A DNA stretch of 18,852 bases from DATJHM01 sp035493895 (GTDB lineage Bacteria > Chloroflexota > Ktedonobacteria > Ktedonobacterales > Ktedonobacteraceae), in the NCBI GenBank assembly GCA_035493895.1, contig DATJHM010000219.1, positions 1 through 18,852 of the forward strand, read 5' to 3'. Positions within the stretch are counted from its first letter, which is position 1; the number at the start of each line of letters is the position of its first letter. The notes beneath the pieces are model-generated. The model did not search any database. It was given only the letters and a program-made list of their open reading frames with translations, and was not told where the DNA came from. The translations under genes were made by a program, and so were the position numbers. Positions 14,599-18,852 of the stretch are shown piece by piece.

Positions 14599-16755
14599 AT
14601 GTCAACAAAGGAACTCTCTTATTCACAGGACAATGATGCCTCTAAAAGCCAGAATAGGTTTGCGCAGACTTCATCGCTACCACAAACACCCTTGTTCTAT
14701 TCCTTTAGTTTACATGCGACAACGCCACCACCCACCAATCCTGATAGCATCATGCAACGCGCCGATGAAGTCAATGCGCTTCAACGCATGATGAGCGATC
14801 CACAGGCAAGCGCGATCATGCTTATTGGCGACTCTGGCACGGGTAAATCTACGCTTGCCGCTTTGCTCTTCCGCCGCCTGCAACTTGCCAGAGATACGGG
14901 CAAGCCCGCCCCCCGCTATCTTGTCTGGATCAGCCTTGGTATGTTTACGACGCTCCCAGATATGATTGCTTCCATATTGAGTCAGGTAGAGATAAACGAT
15001 CCAGGCTTTTTTCTGTTGAAGCCCGAGCAGCAGGTCTCCAGTCTTCTCCGCGCTCTACGCCGCCCACAAATGGATACATTGATTGTCCTTGATCAGTTCG
15101 AATCTCTCCTTCAACCCGAAACCAGTCAGGCTTCGGCGGGACGCGGCGTCCTTTCTCTCTTTCTGGATATGCTTCAGACTGATCTGGGATCGAGCCGGAT
15201 TATTTTAACTGGCTACAATTCTCCTTATAGCGAAGATCTGCCCGAAACGCGCGTCCACTCCTGTCTGGTAACGCAGATTGCTCTTCCCGAAGGTCTGGCG
15301 CTCTTACAACAACGCAAGGTGCAGGGAAACCCGGAAGATCTCTCTCTTGCCTGGCAACGCAGTAATGGCCATGTCTTCTCTCTGGTCCTGCTCAGTGCGC
15401 TGGTTCATTTTAGCAATATTCCTCTGGGCACGCTGCTCAATTCGCCGCAATTTCAGCCGCTCTGGGATGGAGATGTCATTACGCACTTGATTGCTTCGAT
15501 CTATCATTACCTTAATCCTATCCAGTATTCTTTGATGCGCGCGCTCAGTCTCTTTTATGAACCAGTACCGCTCGAAGGGATTATTACGGCGGTGACTGGC
15601 GACCGACGTATGGGGATGGATAGTCTCGGTCGGGCTTATGTGGCATTCGAGCGCGAATTAGAGCTGCTCTGCTCGCTTTCTCTGGTCCAGAAATTTCCCA
15701 ATAGTGCTGATGTCGTCTACTATACGCTCCATAGCCTCTTACGACAATATATTCATGAACATTATCTTGAGGGCAGCGAGCGACGCAAAAGCGAAAGTCT
15801 GGCCTCCCTTGGCGTGAGTATCCCACAACCTTCTATCCCCGATAGCGCGGAAGCGCAACAGGTCGCCCGCGCGGCTGGTCATATGCAGATCGCGGCCTAT
15901 TATCAACAGCTTGCGCAGGAACAATGCCCTCCTCGCGACCAGCGCCAGGGGCTGCCAGATATCGAGCCTCTTATCTCGGCTGTACGTCATCTCTGTCTCG
16001 GCTGGCGCTGGCAAGAGGGCTGTGATCTGCTCTTCACGGAAAAGCTGCACGAACGTATGGTACAGTGGGGCGCATGGAATACATTAATCAATATCTATAC
16101 CGCGATGATCCCACCGCTGGGCACGCTGAATCCTCGCGACGAGGGCCTCGTGCTGGGCTACGTCGGCATGCTCTACGGACGCCTCGGCGAGCAAGCACAG
16201 AGTAGCTCTTTTTTTGATCAGGCGCTGGCTCTGCAACGCAAGGCAAACGATCAACGAGGTGAGGTGACGACGCTGGTCAATGTCGGCGAGCTTCTTCGCT
16301 CGCGCAATGAGCACGAACAGGCGCGCACGTATTTTGAGCAAGCGCTACGCCTGAACCAGCAGGTGCAGGACTCTTTTCTCCAATGTATCGCGCTCCATAA
16401 TCTTGGCTTGATCTTTCACGCCAGTAAAGAGTATGCTCAAGCGTTTGATTGCTATCAGGAGTCGCTCAAGCTGGTACAGTTTCTGCCCAATAAACAGTAC
16501 CGGGGCATGATCCTGACGAACCTGGGCATGGTTCTCTATGAGCAGGGGATGCTGATCGAGGGTCTGGCAATCCTGCTGGCCGCGTTGAGGATTCGCCAGA
16601 TGCTGCAAGATCCCACGGCGGTTATGCTTGAACTCTTCCTGCGCGCCCTGGAACAAAAGCTCGGCAGTGAGGCGTATCAGCAGGTCTATCAAAATGCGCT
16701 GGAGAATCAACAGCAGGTCTTTCAGCGCTATGTCCCAATTGACCCCCAATCATGA
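14599..16755 (+). CDS. STAND-type NTPase with C-terminal TPR repeats
   Basis: A 718-residue signal-transduction ATPase of the STAND (NB-ARC-like) class. Residues 1-50 are polar and disordered. The NTPase domain has Walker A GDSGTGKST at 77-85, Walker B LIVLDQFE at 161-168 and a sensor-1-like RIILTGYNS at 200-208, then a helical winged-helix-like region (about 290-390). From about 515 to 670 four TPR-like repeats can be seen (GMLYGRLGE, GELLRSRNEHEQA, GLIFHASKEYAQA, GMVLYEQG). STAND proteins are switches that oligomerise on ligand binding, with TPRs usually sensing a partner. No effector domain (DNA-binding, nuclease, protease or TIR) is fused, so its output is unknown. ATG follows GGAGGG by nine bases. 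It diverges from fmt and precedes the membrane protein by 106 bases. Confidence 0.88.
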   Translation: MSTKELSYSQDNDASKSQNRFAQTSSLPQTPLFYSFSLHATTPPPTNPDSIMQRADEVNALQRMMSDPQASAIMLIGDSGTGKSTLAALLFRRLQLARDTGKPAPRYLVWISLGMFTTLPDMIASILSQVEINDPGFFLLKPEQQVSSLLRALRRPQMDTLIVLDQFESLLQPETSQASAGRGVLSLFLDMLQTDLGSSRIILTGYNSPYSEDLPETRVHSCLVTQIALPEGLALLQQRKVQGNPEDLSLAWQRSNGHVFSLVLLSALVHFSNIPLGTLLNSPQFQPLWDGDVITHLIASIYHYLNPIQYSLMRALSLFYEPVPLEGIITAVTGDRRMGMDSLGRAYVAFERELELLCSLSLVQKFPNSADVVYYTLHSLLRQYIHEHYLEGSERRKSESLASLGVSIPQPSIPDSAEAQQVARAAGHMQIAAYYQQLAQEQCPPRDQRQGLPDIEPLISAVRHLCLGWRWQEGCDLLFTEKLHERMVQWGAWNTLINIYTAMIPPLGTLNPRDEGLVLGYVGMLYGRLGEQAQSSSFFDQALALQRKANDQRGEVTTLVNVGELLRSRNEHEQARTYFEQALRLNQQVQDSFLQCIALHNLGLIFHASKEYAQAFDCYQESLKLVQFLPNKQYRGMILTNLGMVLYEQGMLIEGLAILLAALRIRQMLQDPTAVMLELFLRALEQKLGSEAYQQVYQNALENQQQVFQRYVPIDPQS

Positions 16756-16761
16756 TATGAT
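16753..16761 (+). promoter_or_regulatory. Possible extended -10 for the membrane protein gene
   Basis: TGATATGAT overlaps the stop codon of the STAND gene and matches the extended -10 with one mismatch (TATGAT). No -35 is evident. Transcription would start about 95 bases before the ATG at 16862. Confidence 0.35.
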
Positions 16762-16861
16762 GTAACTATGCATCACCTCTGCAAGCAGGCGAACTATGCA
16801 GAAGTTCCCTGGTACGATCCTTCTCGGCAGACAGAGGCAGTTGACTGGAGAAAGAAGTTTT

Positions 16862-17539
16862 ATGACCACAAATACGCTTCAGCAAGATGAAAATGCACAG
16901 AAGCAGCTGTCCTCAGCAACCAGGACGAATGGCCGGAGTACTCTCTTAATTACGCTCGTTTTCGTTGCAGGTGCGGTCTCGCTGGCAATTGAGATGGCAG
17001 CATCACGCTTGCTTGCGCCCTATTTCGGCACGTCCCTCTTTGTCTGGGCCGATATTATCGGTCTGATCCTGCTCTATCTCGCCGCTGGTTATAGTATCGG
17101 TGGCCGCCTGGCTGATCGCTATCCGACGCTCACAGTTCTCTATAGTCTGACAATTGCCGCCGCTCTCCTCACGTGTCTGGTTCCGCTGGTGAGCCATCCG
17201 CTTCTCTCCTGGTTACAGAGTGTCACAGCGGGAATGGTGCCGCAGGAATTTTACGGCTCACTGATTGCCATACTGCTCCTGTTTTCGCTGCCTACGATTT
17301 TGCTGGGCTGCGTCTCGCCTTTCGCCATCCGTCTGCATATAGAGCAGCCTGGCAGTTCTGGACGTAGCGCGGGCCTGCTCTACGCCATCTCGACGGCTGG
17401 AAGCATTGTCGGGACGTTCCTCCCAGTGCTGGTCATTATGCCCTGGTTAGGCACGGCCAATACGTTCCTGCTCTCTGGCCTGCTACTCCTTCTCTGCTCT
17501 CTTGTTGGACTGGCTCTACACAAATTTATGATCAATTAA
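16862..17539 (+). CDS. Membrane half of a spermidine-synthase-like protein
   Basis: An integral membrane protein of 225 residues, with about seven helices after a polar 27-residue N-terminus. It matches the N-terminal membrane domain of 'fused MFS/spermidine synthase' proteins: VFVAGAVSLAIEMAASRLLAP, then FGTSLFVWADIIG, GYSIGGRLADRYP, a proline-glycine LPTILLGCVSPFAIRL helix and LLYAISTAGSIVGT. The methyltransferase-like SpeE domain that normally follows is absent: a stop comes after the last helix and no SpeE sequence lies downstream. It may act with a SpeE protein encoded elsewhere or on its own; the substrate is unknown. I chose the ATG at 16862 because GGAG and AAGAAG precede it, whereas the in-frame ATG at 16796 has no convincing ribosome-binding site. 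Confidence 0.85.
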   Translation: MTTNTLQQDENAQKQLSSATRTNGRSTLLITLVFVAGAVSLAIEMAASRLLAPYFGTSLFVWADIIGLILLYLAAGYSIGGRLADRYPTLTVLYSLTIAAALLTCLVPLVSHPLLSWLQSVTAGMVPQEFYGSLIAILLLFSLPTILLGCVSPFAIRLHIEQPGSSGRSAGLLYAISTAGSIVGTFLPVLVIMPWLGTANTFLLSGLLLLLCSLVGLALHKFMIN

Positions 17540-17566
17540 TAACGAGCACCCTATGCGCCATATCTG

Positions 17567-17583
17567 AGCAGGTAAAACCTGTT
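17567..17583 (+). terminator. Short hairpin after the membrane protein gene
   Basis: AGCAGGT (17567-17573) pairs with ACCTGTT (17577-17583) including one G-T wobble, with an AAA loop, 27 bases past the stop codon. No U-tract follows. A wider TTGCG/CGCAA pairing (17582-17607) overlaps it. Confidence 0.3.
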
Positions 17584-17623
17584 GCGTCTCTGCACAGCGC
17601 GTCGCAAGGCAAAACCTTCGATG

Positions 17624-17632
17624 TGATATACT
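17624..17632 (+). promoter_or_regulatory. Predicted extended -10 promoter of the M16 gene
   Basis: TGATATACT, an extended -10 with one mismatch, lies about 50 bases before the ATG at 17683. The -35 region is not recognisable, which fits promoters that rely on the extended -10. Confidence 0.45.
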
Positions 17633-17682
17633 AATTGTGTTTCCAACTGCGTCTCCACTCCTGTTCAGAAAGGATGTCCATA

Positions 17683-18852
17683 ATGAGTGACCAGACGAAT
17701 GGTCTACCACCAAACTACTTCTATCATCAGTTACCTAACGGCATTGAACTGGTTGGTCAACGTATGCCTAGCCTCAGCTCCACAACCTTCGGGTTTCAGC
17801 TCGATGCTGCTGTAATCCATGAGCCGGAAGAGAAGCAAGGACTCGCACATCTTTTTGAGTATATGCTTTTCCAGGGCACAAAGAAGAAAGATGCCCGGGC
17901 ACTCAATGAGGCTTTCGAGTCTTTAGGAGCACGCAAAGGGGTCGGTACTGGCCTGGAGACAACTCAGGTATGGTCTCAGATTGTCCATACCAAATTTGAT
18001 GCCGCTCTTGATCTCCTGCACGAGGTCCTGCTCACACCTACTTTCCCTAAAAATGAGTTGGATCAGACGCGCAATATTATTTTGCAAGAGATCCGTAGAC
18101 GTGACGACGAGCCGATGAGCCGCATTTTTGAGCTGGTACGCGCCAATTTCTATCAGGGGACCTCGCTCGGACGCCTGATGCTGGGTACCGATGAGAGTAT
18201 ACGCAGCCTGCAACGCACAGATCTTCAGGCTTTCTGGAAAGAACGGTATCAGCCAAATAATGTGCTTTTCTCGATCGCAGGAAAGTTCGATTGGGAGCAT
18301 GTGGTTGCTCAAGTGCAGGATCTCTTCGGCGATTGGCAGGGTCAGGCGACAGCCTCGCCCGCTCAGCATCCGCGACCGGAGAATAGCGTTTCGCTGGAAT
18401 ATCAGGAAGGCAAGCAGGAGCATCTCTGCATGATGTTCCCTTTCCCCAACTATACTGATCCCGACTACTATGCAGCCATGGTCATTAGCGAAGTGCTTGG
18501 CGGCAATATGGCCTCACGCCTCTTTGTCGAGGTGCGCGAAAAACGCGGCCTGGTCTATGGCGTCTCTGCCAGCCTCGCCGGGAATAAACATATCGGAGCC
18601 ATGCGCGTCTATGCTGGCACCACGCCCGAACAGGGCCGTGAGTGCTTAGAGGTTATTGTCAACGAACTGCGCAAGCTTGAGCAAGAAGGTATCACCGCCG
18701 ATGAACTGGAGCGCGCCAAAGTCCAGCTCAAGAGCGAGAATGTGATGCGCGGTGAAGGCTCCGGTGCGCGCATGGGAGCGATCTCGCGCTCCTGGTGGTA
18801 TGAGCGCAAGCTCAAAACTATTCAAGAGGTCAAAGAATCAATTGATGCAGTG
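17683..18852 (+). CDS. Peptidase M16 family protein, probably inactive; 3' end cut
   Basis: The frame is open from ATG 17683 to the window edge (390 codons seen; M16 proteins of this type have about 420-430, so little is missing). AAAGGA lies eight bases before the start. The fold is clear: LPNGIELV at the N-terminus, GLAHLFEYMLFQGT in place of the zinc motif, the third-ligand helix QEIRRRDDEP with E136, and the second-half motif ASRLFVEVREKRGLVYGV with the R285/Y292 pair. The zinc motif is altered: H56-L-F-E59-Y60 where active enzymes have HxxEH, through TAT at 17860-17862 in place of a His codon. The usual asparagine-alanine after the motif is also lost. Bacterial M16 enzymes often work as an active plus an inactive subunit encoded side by side, so I infer this is the non-catalytic subunit. 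A partner would lie beyond the window. Confidence 0.92.
   Translation, partial: MSDQTNGLPPNYFYHQLPNGIELVGQRMPSLSSTTFGFQLDAAVIHEPEEKQGLAHLFEYMLFQGTKKKDARALNEAFESLGARKGVGTGLETTQVWSQIVHTKFDAALDLLHEVLLTPTFPKNELDQTRNIILQEIRRRDDEPMSRIFELVRANFYQGTSLGRLMLGTDESIRSLQRTDLQAFWKERYQPNNVLFSIAGKFDWEHVVAQVQDLFGDWQGQATASPAQHPRPENSVSLEYQEGKQEHLCMMFPFPNYTDPDYYAAMVISEVLGGNMASRLFVEVREKRGLVYGVSASLAGNKHIGAMRVYAGTTPEQGRECLEVIVNELRKLEQEGITADELERAKVQLKSENVMRGEGSGARMGAISRSWWYERKLKTIQEVKESIDAV

Noticed and set aside
17540..17682. A remnant of a SpeE-like domain after the membrane protein.
   Set aside because: The 143 bases hold hairpins and a promoter; none of the three plus-strand frames gives a methyltransferase motif.

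Overview
The window looks like a chromosomal segment of a Gram-positive-like bacterium of the Chloroflexota, most likely class Ktedonobacteria. This is inferred from the gene content (a DUF4388/PATAN protein, an FtsA-like ATPase beside a baseplate-J-like bitopic protein, a STAND-TPR ATPase) and not from any marker that fixes the taxon. I see no tRNA, rRNA, CRISPR array, insertion sequence or phage gene. The stretch is mostly housekeeping, with several poorly characterised genes set among it.

Layout. Positions 1-2803 hold three minus-strand genes: an unrecognised 157-aa helical protein ending at a 36-bp perfect palindrome, a 423-aa PATAN (DUF4388) protein, and a 185-aa P-loop kinase resembling the kinase domain of bacterial Pnkp. 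From 3043 to 12925 everything runs on the plus strand: alaS, an FtsA-fold ATPase, a 939-aa one-TM protein with a baseplate-J-like outer domain, then the compact set ruvX-mltG-uppP. A 70-aa two-TM protein follows. fmt lies on the minus strand (13493-14473), divergent from a 718-aa STAND-type ATPase with TPRs. Next come the membrane half of a spermidine-synthase-like protein and a peptidase M16 homologue that runs off the right edge.

How the parts fit. alaS, ruvX and mltG are neighbours in many Firmicutes. Here the FtsA-like/baseplate-J-like pair sits between alaS and ruvX, next to mltG (glycan-strand termination) and uppP (undecaprenyl carrier recycling). That makes an envelope or division role plausible for the pair, and it is the best candidate for an undescribed machine in the window. 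Translation genes (alaS, fmt) and envelope genes dominate the rest.

Regulation. Extended -10 elements of the form TGN-TATAAT (or one or two mismatches) precede at least five genes and perhaps seven. Those of alaS and the Pnkp-like kinase face each other, so their 5' ends would overlap. The M16 homologue has the zinc motif altered from HxxEH to HxxEY, which suggests a non-catalytic subunit. No gene-free stretch exceeds 300 bases. The 239 bases at 529-767 hold only the ribosome-binding site of the 157-aa gene; I see no clear promoter or terminator there.
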